Shown: positions 1 to 13,032, counted from the first letter of the stretch. The stretch is 64,000 bases of DNA from Halicephalobus mephisto (GCA_009193035.1 SWDT01000013.1:248001-312000), one strand, 5' to 3'. Numbers and translations are program-made. The notes: a model not told the origin generated them from the sequence alone.

Positions 1-677
1 CATGACTGAAACCATGGGGTCCGTGTCATCCGCAAGCACTCCAACAACGGCGTGATTTTTCTGGTTAAGTAAAACTGCACATCCAGGTTCCAACTGTTCT
101 TTATCGACAAAGGACATGATGCTGACGTAGTGTTCAGATCCAACGTTCTGAAATTGAGGAAATTCATAAACAACCACGGGAAAATTAAACCCAAACTCAC
201 AGTAGACACAATGGCGTGCTGATCGTCGATGATTTCCTCTAGAGAACCAACCGCCATAGGGTTGCCACGAATGTCATCAACCTTGGAGCGCTCTTCTTCT
301 TGACGTTCTTCTTGTGGCTTCAATCTCTCCTGGTTTTTGATGAATTCCTCTTCCATGAGTAAATAATCCTTGATCCGTTCATACTTGAGCAACTTCAGTC
401 TACAACGAGTATGAGGAGTCACTGAAAAGCAAATTTACATGAAGTGAGGAAGGTTAAAGTATTTACCTGATGGAAGTTTGCTGGCGGTGTCCGGTCCGCG
501 TCCGCCCTTCTTGCGTTTTCCTATACGAGTAGGGATCGGGGCCTCGTACTTCTTCTTCTTCTCCTAAAAGCGAGTTTTGCATAGATATTAAGCGGAAAAT
601 AAACCGACTTTATCGCCATCTCCGCCACCGTTGTTGTCACCTCTACGGTTCCCACCAAGTGATTGATTCTGACCCAT
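1..677 (-). CDS. rpt-2: 26S proteasome regulatory subunit 4 (RPT2), 5' part
   Basis: ATPase subunit of the 19S regulatory particle, which unfolds ubiquitinated substrates for the 20S core. Four exons are visible on the minus strand: 677..609, 563..467, 421..201 and 147..1; the gene runs off the left edge, so the AAA+ domain is outside the window. The reading starts MGQNQSLGG, which keeps the MGQ start typical of RPT2 (N-myristoylated in the family), then a Lys/Glu-rich stretch, then [20 protein letters not shown] (coiled coil), [15 protein letters not shown] and [13 protein letters not shown], all near-identical to metazoan PSMC1. The introns are 45, 45 and 53 bp and the phases close. An acceptor-like TTCAG lies just upstream of the ATG, as for a trans-spliced start. 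Identification is very secure; only the 3' part is unseen. Confidence 0.95.
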
Positions 678-1102
678 CTCTGAAGAGTTAAATATTATAT
701 TATCTTGTTGAATAGTCGAAAACGAAGGATATTAACGTGAATTAAAAACGAAATAAAGAAAACAGTAAGAGAAAAAACGAAATGAAGAGAGACTTCGAGT
801 TGTCATCGTTTTCGGAAGACAGAGGAACGGCCTGGCGCGTGATCACATTTCGCCAAGGATAGGGAAACGGAGAGTGAAATTTAAATTTCTCCGTCCTAAT
901 CGTTTTCATCGATATTTCTCCATTTTCCACTTCCTTCAATCTTAATTAATTTAGGCTGAAAACATTCTAGAACAACAGACAATGATTATCAATAAAAATA
1001 ATGGTATTTTTGAGATTTTTAAAATTAAAAAAATTACGAAATATGTGTCGTTTTTTACTTTTTTTATTTCACATAAAATATTTTAAATTTAATTATTAAT
1101 GA
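678..1102. other. rpt-2 upstream region, no gene seen
   Basis: AT-rich upstream sequence of rpt-2. Short open frames here have no codon bias or recognisable motif. Includes A/T runs near 1010-1100. I see no promoter element I would name. Confidence 0.5.
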
Positions 1103-1510
1103 TTAAACTTGGATATTTTCCCCATTCCAAGAAACATTGCCTCCGGTGATGTGACTTAAAAGACCGACAATGTTGGCGGCGAATTCGACGATGACGTCAC
1201 GTCTGGTCGTGTTCTGACTCAATATATAAGTGATTTCCAAGTTTCCTGCATGGTTTTCGATAACTTTCCTCACATCCAACAGAAAAAACATCGGATTTTT
1301 GATTTTTGGCAGATTTTTTGAGTTGGATTCCGATGGTCTTTATGTTGGATTCGTTTCGGCCAGATTGAAGAGCATCATGGTCGAAACTATGACGGAAACT
1401 ATGACGGAAACTTCTGGCGGTCGACGTTTACGAAATGAGGTCGGATTTGATCCAGAAGTTCGGCCTGAGTCAGCTGTCCCGGACGGCGCAAGAGTACATT
1501 TCTAAAATCT
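1103..1510 (-). pseudogene. possible gene fragment or decayed gene, unknown
   Basis: Two minus-strand segments look protein-like but do not join cleanly. One follows an ATTTTAG acceptor at about 1505 and reads VLLRRPGQLTQAELLDQI then RPHFVNVDRQKF before stops inside a 12-bp tandem repeat (about 1379-1410). The other, about 1280..1103, reads DVRKVIENHAGNLEITYILS and ends ITGGNVSWNGENIQV followed by a stop. Between them is a further short open stretch (MMLFNLAETNPT). I cannot place the protein. It may be a real small gene whose introns I mis-see, or a remnant. Confidence 0.25.
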
Positions 1511-1981
1511 CCCTTAGAGCAAAAATAACATTGAACACTTTCCCGAAGCCATATCCAAGAAGATAAATACGGCAAAAAATTTGATGAAAATTATTTCTTT
1601 GATTGTGGATATTCCGGATTTTCGGGATTTTCTTTTATTCTGATCCATCTCATTTACATTTTTAAAAAACCATCGAAAATTAAATAAATCTTTCTCCAAA
1701 CAACTGTAATTTTATTAATTAATGTATAAAAACTAATATTATTTTTGAAAAATTAATAAAAATTAAATTTTAAATAAAAAATTAAATCAAAGACGGGTCA
1801 GTCAGTTTTTCCGTTCAAAGGACTAACAAAAGAATGAAATCAAAGGCGGCCCGGTCAGTTTTCCGTTCAAGATCTGCATGCTGCTCTTTGATTTTTTTGA
1901 TAAAGGATGTATCTTCTTGTGGTTCTGGTTTAGCTTATTTATTATTTAATTTATATTTTATATTTTACGAAATTAATCCAA
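1511..1981. other. intergenic, AT-rich
   Basis: AT-rich spacer in front of the glycerate kinase gene. It holds a short duplicated phrase (GGTCAGT followed by TTTTCCGTTCAA, near 1797-1820 and again 1850-1872). No gene seen. Confidence 0.4.
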
Positions 1982-3830
1982 ATGGCTGCAAAACAGTGAG
2001 TTGATTTTTTATTTCGGAAATTCAGCGAGATTTATAGGTTTCCCAAGGTTTATTCTTTTTTCGAACAAGCGTTTCACCGATCACTGGCTCAGTTCTCTCC
2101 CGAATCCTGTGTTAAGAAGGTATTTTTGTTATTTTTAAATGCCATTATAGTTGAATTCAGGTTCTTCAAGTTTCTGAAGACAAATCCTCACTGATTGTCC
2201 AAAACAAGTCGTATTCATTACGAAATTCACCGATTCACGTCATAGCCGTCGGGAAAGCCGCTTTGTCCATGATCAAAGGAGCCGAAGATGCTCTTGGAGA
2301 CAGAATCGCCGGCGGAGTAGCTTCTGTTCCATTCGGAAGTCCTCCAATCAAGTCCAGAGTCAGTTGTTTCCCAGGAGCCGAGAACAACCTCCCTGATCGA
2401 GCAGCTTTGGAAACTTCGACGAAAATTGAAAACTACATTTCAAATTTGAAAGAAAACGATTTGGTGTTATTCCTTATCTCAGGTCAGTTGTTTTTTTTTG
2501 AATTACAAACATGGAAACTCGTTTTCAAGTAGGTATTGATATATGGTGGTTTCCGAACGTTTATTAACACTTCCATATATAACTTTCGGCGCTAAATGAT
2601 GAACGAAGCTTTTGTATTCTATATATCCTCATCTGGATATTTTCTATGTCTAGAGGGAATATGACTCGAAATCATTGATTACGAAATAATTATCGTACAA
2701 AAACAAAATTGTCATGTAGGCTGTTTTAATTTCTGAAAAGTTCTAAAAATCCCCTTCGAAACGATTTTGTAGAAAAGCTTATGAGTTTTATAATGGTATG
2801 GCTTTATTTTTTCAGGAGGCGGATCCGCTCTTTTACCCGCTCCGATCCCTGGAGTCTCTTTGGAAGATAAACTAAATTTGACGAAAGCTCTAGCGTCCCA
2901 TGGAGCAACGATTCAGGAACTCAATACCGTCAGAATAGCGCTGTCAAGATTGAAAGGCGGCAAACTGGCTAGATTAGTTAAAGGAAAGGTAAATTTTGAA
3001 CTTATTTGTTTATTTTAATTTATTATTTCTAGTCAATTAGTTTGATTATTTCGGATATCGTCGGAGATCCGATTGAACTGATCGCCAGTGGTCCGACAGT
3101 TGCACAAGAAAATTCTAAAGAAAAAGCTTTGGAAATTTTAAGAAATAGATGCTGGTCTGCAGTTCCGGATAATGTAAAAAAAGTACTTTCGACGATTCCT
3201 CAAGTCAAAAAAGAAACAAATCCTGACGTCCAGAATGTGATTGTTTTAAGCAACAAGTTCCTCGTTGAGTCCGTCGTTGAAAAAATGCAGAAATTTCAAC
3301 AAGAACAAGCTCCAGAATTGCCTATAAAGTGCGAAATCATCTCTACGAGCTTCGAAGGAGATGCCACGGAATCCGGAAGGCAGTTTGCGAACAAAGTTGT
3401 TAAAGAATCTTCTCCTATTTGGTCTGTAGAAGTTTATTCTGGAGAAACAACTGTGAAATTCCCTTCTTGTCCTCCAGAAGACTCAAAAGGCGGAAGAAAC
3501 CAAGAACTAGCCCTAGCATTCCTGGATAAACTAATCGACCATCGCCTTGGATCATCTCCAACTTCGTTTTCCGGAATCATTTGTGTAGGAACAGATGGAC
3601 AAGACGGACCAACAGATGCTGCTGGAGCTTTCTGTAGTGATTACGATCTCATAAATCTCTCCACAGATGACTTGAAGATTCTCAAATCCAAAACAAGTTC
3701 TGATCTTTCTTCCAAAAAGTCCTATAATTTCTGGAGTTCTTTCAATTCTGGCAAGAATCACATCAAATTCGGCAAAACAGGCCACAATTTAATGGACATT
3801 TACACTATTTTCTCCATAAAAAATAATTAA
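1982..3830 (+). CDS. glycerate kinase (GLYCTK/MOFRL family)
   Basis: Predicted to phosphorylate D-glycerate in serine/fructose carbon metabolism. Exons 1982..1995, 2038..2119, 2161..2482, 2816..2988 and 3033..3830 give 462 residues in frame, close to the family size. Two in-frame acceptors for exon 2 lie 12 nt apart (after 2025 or after 2037), so four residues are optional. Family hallmarks: [12 protein letters not shown] (N-terminal Rossmann-like DUF4147 part), [15 protein letters not shown] (Gly-rich loop), [31 protein letters not shown], and the C-terminal MOFRL signatures [12 protein letters not shown] and [17 protein letters not shown]. The 333-bp third intron is the longest. No targeting signal is obvious. 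It is convergent with the BSD-domain gene, 509 bp away. Fold and family are secure; the exact first exon is less so. Confidence 0.9.
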
Positions 3831-4339
3831 AAATTCTCAAATAAGAATTTTCAATTGTTACAAATTGCTTATTTAACAACTATGTAAATTTCAATTTCTA
3901 GATTTTTATACAAAATGCTTTAAAAAGTACCAGTAAATTATGTTCAAAAATTTCTCTTATTACAGTAATTCAATTCCGTTCTCTTAAAATTCAATTACAC
4001 TGAAAAAACACCACTTATCTGATTCAATAACCCATCCAACGACTATTGATAACATAACTTTCTTATTTCCAGAAGTCTAGTATCATCCAAATCCCGAAAT
4101 TCGTCATTTTCCCTTCATTTGATCAACAAAATACTATGTACAATTCCATAAAAGTAAAACTACAGCGACTGTGATTATGGAAAAAGCAGCTAATTGAAAA
4201 CCGCTTTTCTATTTTCGAGAAGAGAACGGAATGAAACTTTAAATTTCTGAAAACAAAAATCAGGCCGATTTTTTAAGATTTGAAAGAAAAATATATGGAT
4301 TGCCTCGGCCAAGTAATCAGTTTTAAAAACCTTGAACCT
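3831..4339. other. convergent intergenic region
   Basis: 3' flanks of the convergent glycerate kinase and BSD-domain genes. AT-rich; AATAAG-like polyadenylation variants occur shortly after 3830. No gene seen. Confidence 0.4.
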
Positions 4340-5565
4340 TTATGCAGTAGATTCCTTGGCTGCATCACCATCAAATTTCTCCCAGTCTTCTGGTTGGTCA
4401 TCTTTAGCTTTCGGTGTCATTGGTCCTTGAGGTTCAATATCAGAAACCTCATCAGGAATTTCCTACAAACAATATTCTTTAACGTCTATTCAATCCAACT
4501 CACATTCAACTGATCATTAGTACTACTACACATGCTCCATGTTTCATCTTTATCATTTCCATCAGATCCTTCAGGGGTTGTTCCTGTAATTTCCGACATT
4601 AACTTTATTAAAAACCTAAAAACCTACTTTTTTCTTCCTTTTTTCCTTTACTTGCACTAACATTAACTTCAAGTTGCTGTTCCTTAATTCTTTTTTCCTC
4701 TTCTTTTTGATAAACTTTGAAGAAATACCGGTTCCAGAAAGTATGGTTGTCGACCTCAGATGGCACTACGCTTGCATATAGTTCCCTCAGCCTTGGATTA
4801 TTCCCCAACAAAGTATTAATTTCACCATTGTATTCAGCAATCCTAAAATCCGCTAGCCATTCCTTGTAAATGTTCTGGTTATCCGGTTCTGTCAAAAACG
4901 TTTTTTTGTCGTTTTGAATTTGGCTCAATTCGTAATTGTCCAGCAGTGATTGTCTAACAGGACCAAGTTGGATTTTCTCAGTATAGAGATGTTCATCTTT
5001 GGTAGTGTCTTCAGTTGCAAATTTCTGAACAGTATCGACCACAGATTTCAGAGAATTGTTGATCCATCCCAACCCAAAACCGCTTGAAGAAGAAGGAATG
5101 CTACTAGTAGTAGCTTCTCGGGTCTTCTTCTCCAATTCAGCAGCTTCATTTTTCTCTTCCTCCGTTCTGTAATCAGGAGCTTCGTCTTCGCCATCAGGAG
5201 TAGTCACAAATTGATGAAATAATTGGGCTTGTTGTTTGACAGCATCGCTAGTAGCGTTAGCGATGGCACTGGCTTCTTGAGTAACCGTGTCACTGAATTC
5301 ATTGATGTCTTTTTTGACCATCTCTAGAGTTGACAACGTCTAAAATAGAAAATTCGTAGAAATCCATATATCGAAACTGGGATTAACTTACTTTCTCCTT
5401 GGCAGATTGAACGAAAGATGATCCCCAAGTCTTGCCACTGGCCAGCCAGTTTCCAAAAGGAAGGATATCATCGATGGAAGGACTTTTCGGAGGTTCTTGT
5501 CCAGGAGCAGCAGTTTCAGTTGTCTTTGGTGAAGACGGTTCTTTAGATTCCACAGAATCACCCAT
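4340..5565 (-). CDS. BSD domain-containing protein (BSDC1-like)
   Basis: Four exons, 5565..5392, 5339..4628, 4583..4504 and 4462..4340, give 362 residues. The N-terminus is acidic and Pro/Ser-rich, followed by a helical stretch (TLSTLEMVKKDINEFSDTVT). The BSD domain lies around residues 205-275 and carries the family signature RLRELYASVVPSEVD then FWNRYFFKVYQ with the paired Phe/Trp positions. The C-terminus is acidic and ends with DDQPEDWEKFDGDAAKESTA; a W-E-x-F tail is common in BSDC1 relatives. The molecular role of BSDC1 is poorly known; BSD domains also occur in TFIIH p62 and synapse-associated proteins. An acceptor (TTTTTCAG) sits 8 nt before the ATG, which supports the start and suggests trans-splicing. 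Confidence 0.87.
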
Positions 5566-6722
5566 CTTTTATCTGAAAAACACATTTAGAAATGAAACGC
5601 TAAAGGATCATAGATTCCATTAAAACGAATTACAAATAAGATCCGCGTCACGTTTATAAACGAAAACACGCTGGCAAGTGAAAAGCAAGAGAGATCACGG
5701 AAAGGAGATAAGCCAAATCCGAAATCCAAGCCTCAACAATAGAAATTGCGCAAGGATAGAAGAAACCTGATTGAGAAGCTGAATGTAGGCTTATCAACAA
5801 TCTAAAATCTACAAAAGCTAGTTCTAATTAATCAGGCTAAACGAGTAAAGGACGGCCCAATGTCAAATGTGAATCTATGAAACTCAACGAGGACACCTAG
5901 TTTGCGATTGTCATCTGACAGAATTTCTTTCTCCATAGCACAATGCAATGGAACCGACACCTGCAGCCATAGGACGAACACTAAATGCATTTGGTGCAGA
6001 AATTTATATAAAACTTCGTTAGTTCTCTCATTCGAACGAAATTCGGGTGTAAAAATCTAATCCGTTCAATCCTCAAGTTAATTCATATATCGATTTTACT
6101 CTTATGACCACATAGATGCTTGTACAGACCAGTACAAGTGGAAAATGATTAAAATTCACCAAAACACGTGAGGATTTTAAATCAATATTTGGTGGACGAC
6201 GCTACCAGACAGCTGATTGATCGCAGCTGTCAATTTCCCGGAAAAGGCAAAATAACAAGCATTTTGGACATTTCAGGAAAAACAAAAAACGGAAATTTCA
6301 TAAATAACCGAATTCAGATCCACAAAAACACAACCCATCTCGACCCGAAGGATGATGGACCAGTAAACAAGGAAGCCACTCAAGCCAATTTTACAAAACG
6401 AACAGAGAACAAAGACAACAAGAAAGGGAATGTCGGGTTGTTTTCTATTTTTTTCACGCGCGTTTGTCCGTTTTTCCACGTTTTATATGATAAGTCTGTC
6501 TCGCACACTCTCATTTCCGAAGTCGACGCTTACTTTCCGTCGACGCGCTTGTTGATGCTAACGATTCCTTTTTTAGTTTTCTCTTCTGTTGTTAAATGTT
6601 TAGACAGTTGTTTGCAGAAAATTTTTTATAAAACCGTAACTTTATCGATAAACTTTGAGAGATTTGGTACCCGAAACCGAATGGGTTGGATGCACTGGAA
6701 TGAACAAATTCAAAAATGAAGA
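5566..6722. other. intergenic/promoter region, no gene supported
   Basis: Upstream region of the BSD gene and 3' flank of the DUF229 gene. A long plus-strand open frame at 6168-6719 has no recognisable protein character. There is a mixed-composition stretch with CpGs (about 5880-6000), possibly promoter. Nothing else is supported. Confidence 0.4.
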
Positions 6723-9295
6723 TCATGGTTGTGAAGTTGTTTTTGATTTTACTGAGAGAGTAAGTGGTTTTGACGTTGAGTTTGTTTGGAATTTAGACTT
6801 CAGAGACGAATTTAACTTTGATTGGATCGTATTGTTCTGAAGAACGGAGGATTTGGGTGAATTTTTCTGGTTTGGATTTAGCAGGTTTTTGCAGTAACAA
6901 TAAGCTGCGTAATTAGCTGTACTGGCGCATTTTGCTTGTTCTGCATATTTGTTCATTCTGGGAAATCTCTCGGAGAAAATCTTGAGTTGATCGCCGTCAG
7001 CCGGATCTTGCGTCAGATATCCCCAGAATTGTCCACCTCCCGGATTCGTAGTATATATAACTTTGTACAGTTTAATCCTTGATCGTCCATCAAGTCTTTC
7101 AGCATATGTTTCGTTTTTTTTCAATTCCAATTTGGCACATTTATCTTTGGTGTCGGGGTATTTCTCGAGAAGTCTGTTCATTTCCTCGATCATGAGATTG
7201 GCAGCTTGGATCCCAATTGAATTATTTTTAGGAAGACGGATTTTCTTTTTCTGACAGGAACAGTACTCTAATGGGATCCTGAGACGGTCGCAGGTCCTCG
7301 GCTGGGGCAGGGGGTTGAAGATGGAGCTGCCTTTGACCAGCGGATTCTGAATCCTGGGATTCTCAGGCTGAAAAATCACTGTTCATAAATAACAATTTCA
7401 ACAAATTTACCTTGACAATATCCACTAATGTAGCATATATGTCATAATGAGTGATTAATTCCTTGGCGTTTTTCTTGATTTGTCCCATGAGTTCTCCGTC
7501 GTCTCTTAGTCGTTCTGGAACGGAAAAAAACAAAAACGGATTGTTGTCCTCCATTTCCCCCACGGACGTGTGACGCAACTGGCTGAATCTGTTCCCGTGA
7601 TCCCCCATGATGAACAGATAAGCATTGGAAAATTTCTCTCTATACTCCTTGAATAACTTGTAAAAGTAGTCATCTACGTGGTACAAAGCGTTGGCATCGT
7701 TGTGAGCGAGGTAGCTCATCCAGGAGAGGGAGAACTTGGGTTTGTCGGGGTACTTGTTGACAAAGTCCTTCAAGTACTCCATCTGGTAGTGGAATGGTTC
7801 ATGACAGCTATTTCTGTGAATAACTCCACGAAGATAATTAGACTTCCATCTTTGTCCTTCGATTCTGAGTTGGAAGGGTCTCATGTAGTGGTCCGTCGGT
7901 TTCTGCTTGAATCCTTTGCAGGTAGGCCAATTGAAGACCCCCAGACTCCAATCTTCGCTCATCATAGTTACATACCCGTCATCTTGGAATCTGAATCCAA
8001 TAAATTGCTCATCATTCAAGTATTGTCGACAATAACTATTGTTTGAGTAATCTGCCAGATGACCTCTTGATAGGGGCGATTTTGCAATGGGATAGATGGA
8101 TTTTCCTAAAATTGACTCGTCATTTCCAAAAAAAACAGGGAATGTATAACTAAATAGTGATTGGAAAATTGAAAAATCTAGATTTTCCAGACACTATCCA
8201 AGACTAGTGCTTTAATGTTATTGAATTGTGAATTCGGATAGTGATTGGAAAATTGAAAAATCTAGATTTTCCAGACACTATCCAAGGTTGGCTAATTTTT
8301 TTGGATTATAAAGTTGGATAGTGATTGGAAAATCCAGAAATTTGAATTTATTAGACACTATCCAACTTTTATGTTTTTTTGTCAAATTGCAAACCTGGAT
8401 AGTGCTTAAAGAATTCAAAAATTTAAAATTTACAAACACTATTCGTTTGGTTCTCTTATTTCACTGCCCTATAAACTTGTATAATACTAAAAATTCCTTT
8501 TTTAAATTTTCCAGACACTATTCAATGTTATATTAGTGTTACTCTTAATTCCCCACCCATCAAAAGTGCAAATCCATTAGGTCGACTGTTTAGCCCAATC
8601 TTGTTCAAGTGCCTGAATGAGATGGATTCATAATATTCCCTGAGGACATGCCTTGTTTTGGGCATAGATCTGACAAACTGAGACTCAGAAACACTATCGA
8701 ATAGAATAATATGGACATCGGGTTTTTCTGTCAGGTCTTCAGTGTCTTCTGGTTCATCTGGTCGGGAAATCTGAGCGTGCAAATAATGGTAATAAGGGTT
8801 CTTTTCTAATTTTCCATTTTTGTTGACTTTGGTACAATTTACTTCAACAACATCACAATTAGGTCTGGAACCATTCATGAGGGACTTCCAACGACCGTAA
8901 ATGAGTGAATAATCGGTGTTTGGATAAAGGCATCTATCGAAGCAGTTCCCGTCTTTAGTCTTGTTGTAGACGAATAATTGTCCGTTAATCAACTTGGACA
9001 AAACAGGCGCCGTCGGTACACACCCTTTCAATGGCATCTTGTTGGGGTTCAGGTACTTCGCAATCATCGGGTCCCATGGGTCCAGTTCTTGAAGTTCACA
9101 GTAATCAAACAGAATATCAGTGTAGTTGGAATACGGCGAATCTGAATCAGCAAATGGAGTGGAGTCCGTTTTCAGAATGGAATCAAAGTCAGTAGACATC
9201 CATTTTACAACACTTTCATCGACGAATACGAGGACTAGTATTGTAGCGACTACAGTACCTATCACCAGCTTCACCGCCATCGACGGTTGCGACAT
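6723..9295 (-). CDS. DUF229 family membrane protein (alkaline phosphatase-like fold)
   Basis: Exons 9295..8557, 8105..7411 and 7367..6723 give 692 residues. A type II anchor is visible at residues 7-24 (AVKLVIGTVVATILVLVFV), then a luminal/extracellular region with several N-x-S/T sites and paired cysteines. DUF229 hallmarks: VHIILFDSVSESQFVRSMPK, NGFALLMGKSIYPI across the first splice junction, FSLSWMSYLAHNDANALY, and YLFIMGDHGNRFSQLRHTSVG. The latter, with its D-H pair, resembles the metal site of the sulfatase/alkaline phosphatase superfamily. The C-terminal part has several Cys and a Ser/Lys-rich tail. The family is greatly expanded in nematodes and has no assigned substrate. Intron 1 (448 bp) is almost entirely a hairpin repeat array; intron 2 is 43 bp. 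Confidence 0.9.
8150..8530. repeat. hairpin repeat array A (DUF229 intron 1)
   Basis: About five imperfect palindromic units. Left arms are GGATAGTGATTGGAAAA-like and right arms CCAGACACTATCC-like, with an A/T core. Two units near 8155-8210 and 8235-8285 are almost identical. The array fills the intron. Confidence 0.9.
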
Positions 9296-12200
9296 TCTAA
9301 AAATTTGTTTTAATTTTATAATTTTAAAAAGTAGAATTATCGGAGCTGGGAAGCTTTTTTACAATTATTTTCCTGTGAAAATTAAAAGCAGACAAAATTG
9401 TGGGATTTTTTCGAAGGAATTTTTGAAATTTCCCAAATTCAAAATTTCAAAAGTTAATTATGAATTTTTATATTTTAGAAAATTCTAAAAATCTTAACAC
9501 AATTCTAAAAAAGTAGGAAATTTTTGAGATTTTTACGAATTTCAGAATCTTCTAATAAATTCTCGAAAGTTCTTAGAGGCTCTAGAATCTTATTATATTT
9601 TACAAGGTCATAAAAATTTCCAAAAAAGCTCTTGAAAGTTCAAACATTTTTCACTAAATTTTAAAAGGTTCTGTAAAATTTCCAAATATTTCAGAAAACT
9701 TAAATTTTGGAAGATTTTAGGAATTTCTAAAGTTCTTAAAGGTTTCAGAATCCTAGAAGACTCCAGAAGGTTCTGTAAAATTTCTAAATATTTCAGGAAC
9801 TTCTAAATTCTGAAAAGTTTTAGACTTCCAAAATTCCTTGTTCAAGTTTAGAAAGTTCTAAAACTTGCAAAATTTCAACAAAAAATAAAACAATATAAAA
9901 ATTAAAAGTTCTCTCAAGTGAATTCGAATATTTTTATTTTTATAAAATATATCTTAAAAAATTATATAAAGTTTGTTTATTTATATACTATAACGTACAC
10001 GTAGGACATTGCTACATTTGGGTTCAGTCAACTTGAGAAGATTTGGAAAAAGATAAAGGATCATCAATTTCGGAGAAGGAAATCGAAACCAGATTTTTGC
10101 TGATTGAACTGATCGTTGGCAAAATAGACTTAAACGACATTTAGATCCTTGGAGAGAAAAGATTAACCGAGTTCATTAGTTTCAAAATTACAAATCTTTT
10201 TAGTTTCAAATTTCAACAAGACACAAGATTACGAATTTTAGAATTAAAACTTTTTAAATACAACTATGGTCCATAATTAGGAACATTATTTCGAACATTT
10301 TAAATTTTATTAATTATAATTTTTAACATTTTTAATTTTATCAATAACTTTTTAAAATAATTTTAATTTTATTAATAAATATTTTAAATTTTATCAATAA
10401 CTTGTTAAAATATTTTTTATTTCTTTGAACTTTGTTAATAATTTTTAAAATAATTAAAAATAAATTTATTTTTTAAAAATATCTTTATCAAAAATACACA
10501 AAAATTATAAAAATTAATTTTTAAATAAATATTTTGAGTTTTATAATCTTCGAAATTGATGAATAAGCATTTTACAAAAAATATAAAAATAAAAAACTAT
10601 GTACAAAAAATAAAAATAAAAAACTATGAGAAAGTTTAAAAAAAAATTCGTGATTATGGACGATAGAGGTCATCGGGATGAACCAGCTGGTGTTCACAAA
10701 TCATGACTGCTCAAATAAAAACAATTCAAAAAAATTTGAATAAGAAATTGTATTTCTGTGCTTGAGAAATTGATTAAATTACAATATTATAAAAATCGTA
10801 AATGAGAAGTTGTTATGAGGTTGTCTGGGGACAAACTTCTAGAACTTTCTAGAGATATTTAGAGCCCAAAATTCCAGGTGTTGGTTGTAAAACTTTCTTC
10901 TAAATTCTGGAGAAATTTTAGTTTTCAGAATATTCTATAAAGTCAGAAGATTTCGAAAGTTTCTAATAAATTCTAGAAAGTTTTTAACTTTCTACAAAAT
11001 TCTTAAAATTTTTAGAATTTTCTAGTAGATTCTAGTGAGATTTTAGAAGGTTTCAGAAAATCCCAAAAGTCAAAAAGTTTCAGAATTTCTTACTGGATTC
11101 TAGAAAGTTAAAAAATTTCTACAAAATTATTGAACTTCAGGATCTTACAGATTCCGAGAATTCTCACAAGATTCTAAAAACTTCTACAATGCTCTTAAAG
11201 ATTTAATAATTTTGTAATAAATTCTAAAATATTCGAAAACTTTTTGAGATTCCAGAAACTCCAAAAAAGTTTCATTAAATTTCGAAAATTTCAACAAAAT
11301 TATAATTCTCTAAAAAGTCAAACTATCTTCTGCAAAAGTCAATGAATAAATGACTAATTCTTAATCAAATAAAAATTACGATATTACTGCAAAACTGAAA
11401 CCAAAAAATTCAACGAACAAGCTAAAGGTCGAGTCAACGGAACCAAACATAAACAAAGATGGAATTATCCCAGACTCGTTGCGGGTCCGATCGGGCTCCG
11501 GGTCCTTGCCCAATTTCCGGCACATTGCTTTTTTGAAAGATTGTAAACTATTTATTTATGGCTCTTGAAAAAACATCTCTGTTTTACTTCTATGAAACTC
11601 CGGAACATTAGTTGTTTTAAAACAAAAAAAAGAACCAGATGTCACGTAGAAAAATATATATTTTAAATCAACAGCGATTTTCGATTAAAAAGTAAACAAA
11701 AAATAAAATATGCATAGCCTTTGAAATATGAAAATACAAGGCGAAGGTTTAGAAATATTTTTAAACATTCTTAAAATAATCGGGGATCAAGTTGTTCATC
11801 ATCAATATAAACTTAAAAAAATATAAACTTGGATAGTATCCAAAAACTTTAAAATTAAGATTTCCTAGACACTATTCAATTTTATTTTTAAACAAGATTA
11901 AAGAATTATATTTGGATAGTATTTCAAAAATTGCAAGTTCTTGGATTTTCTGGACACTATCCAAGTTTGTAGTTCAGAAAAAAACAGTCCAAAGTGGTGG
12001 ATAGTGTTCGAAAAATCCAACAATATAGAATATTTGGACACTATCCAAATTTACATTTTAATGAAACAAGACCGTCAAACCTGGATAGTGTCCAGAAAAT
12101 TGAAGAATTTGCAATATTTGAACACTATCCAAATTTACATTTTAATGAAACAAGACCGTCAAACCTGGATAGTGTCCAAGAAATCCATATTTTTAGCATT

Positions 12201-13032
12201 TTTCAATCACTATCCAATAAAATTAGAAAAATAAATTTGAATAATCTAAGGAATTCAAATTTTTAAATGTTCGAACATCATCCAATTTTACCGTTGGACA
12301 ATGGATAAATTCCATGTTTATACATCATTAAAGTGGGCGTAACGTCATCCTACACAATATCCAGAAATTCTGGAAATAAGGATTTTTTGAGTATTATGTT
12401 TACACTAGAGAAATTTCCTCTTCGATTATTTGTTGCAAAAAAGCATGAGATATTTTAGGGATTTAGGAATCATGAACAGAGCTATCAATTTTCTACTTTT
12501 TAACCGAACTTCGAATTAGTTCGAACTCATTCGAAAATTAAAAATTCAAATTCGAACCAGATCGTTTGACTTCGAAAACTGAAGATTTTGAAAAATCGAC
12601 AATTCTGATCATGAAGCAATTGCTTCCATTTATTCGTCATCGATGAAAACAGAGAAATATAATTTTCCATATTATTTTTTCGAAATTGATAAAATACCAT
12701 AGAAATCAAAAAATCAAAGAAATGAACGAAAATAAAATTGACAAATTTCAATAAGATTCTGGAAAATTCTAAAACTTTTGAAGATTCTAACAACTTCCAA
12801 AAGCTACTGTAACATCCTCAAAAGTTTCAGAATCTTCAACAGTATTCTAAAAACCTCCATGAAATCCTTAGATTCTACAATCGTTCACGGAATTATTTTA
12901 TATACAAAACGGAGAAATCACTTTTCCGGAATTTTCCAAGGATAATTAACTTTCGTTTTTTGCGGACTTTGCATCAATCACCCGAAGAGGAATTTTAAAA
13001 CAGCGTTGGCCAAATAGACAATTTTAGAAACA
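9296..13032. other. gene desert with TTC/GAA-rich degenerate repeat
   Basis: No gene supported. Stretches 9480-9880, 10840-11340 and 12740-12880 are built from loosely repeated phrases such as TTCTAGAA, TTCTAAAA and TTCAGAA spaced every 10-25 bp. 10260-10640 is A/T-only low complexity. An isolated GC-rich patch lies at 11460-11530. Repeat array B is annotated separately. Confidence 0.5.
11827..12250. repeat. hairpin repeat array B
   Basis: About five to six units with TGGATAGTGT/ACACTATCCA arms. Two neighbouring units (about 12047-12110 and 12125-12180) share a near-identical spacer, TTTACATTTTAATGAAACAA. Because spacing is close to a multiple of three, overlapping open frames of 90-97 codons arise here; I treat them as repeat-derived. 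Confidence 0.85.

Noticed and set aside
6168..6719. 183-codon plus-strand open frame
   Set aside because: Composition typical of chance open frames in this region; no domain, no splice or leader context.
11941..12266. Two overlapping open frames of 90-97 codons
   Set aside because: Both lie on array B and mirror each other; repeat-derived.
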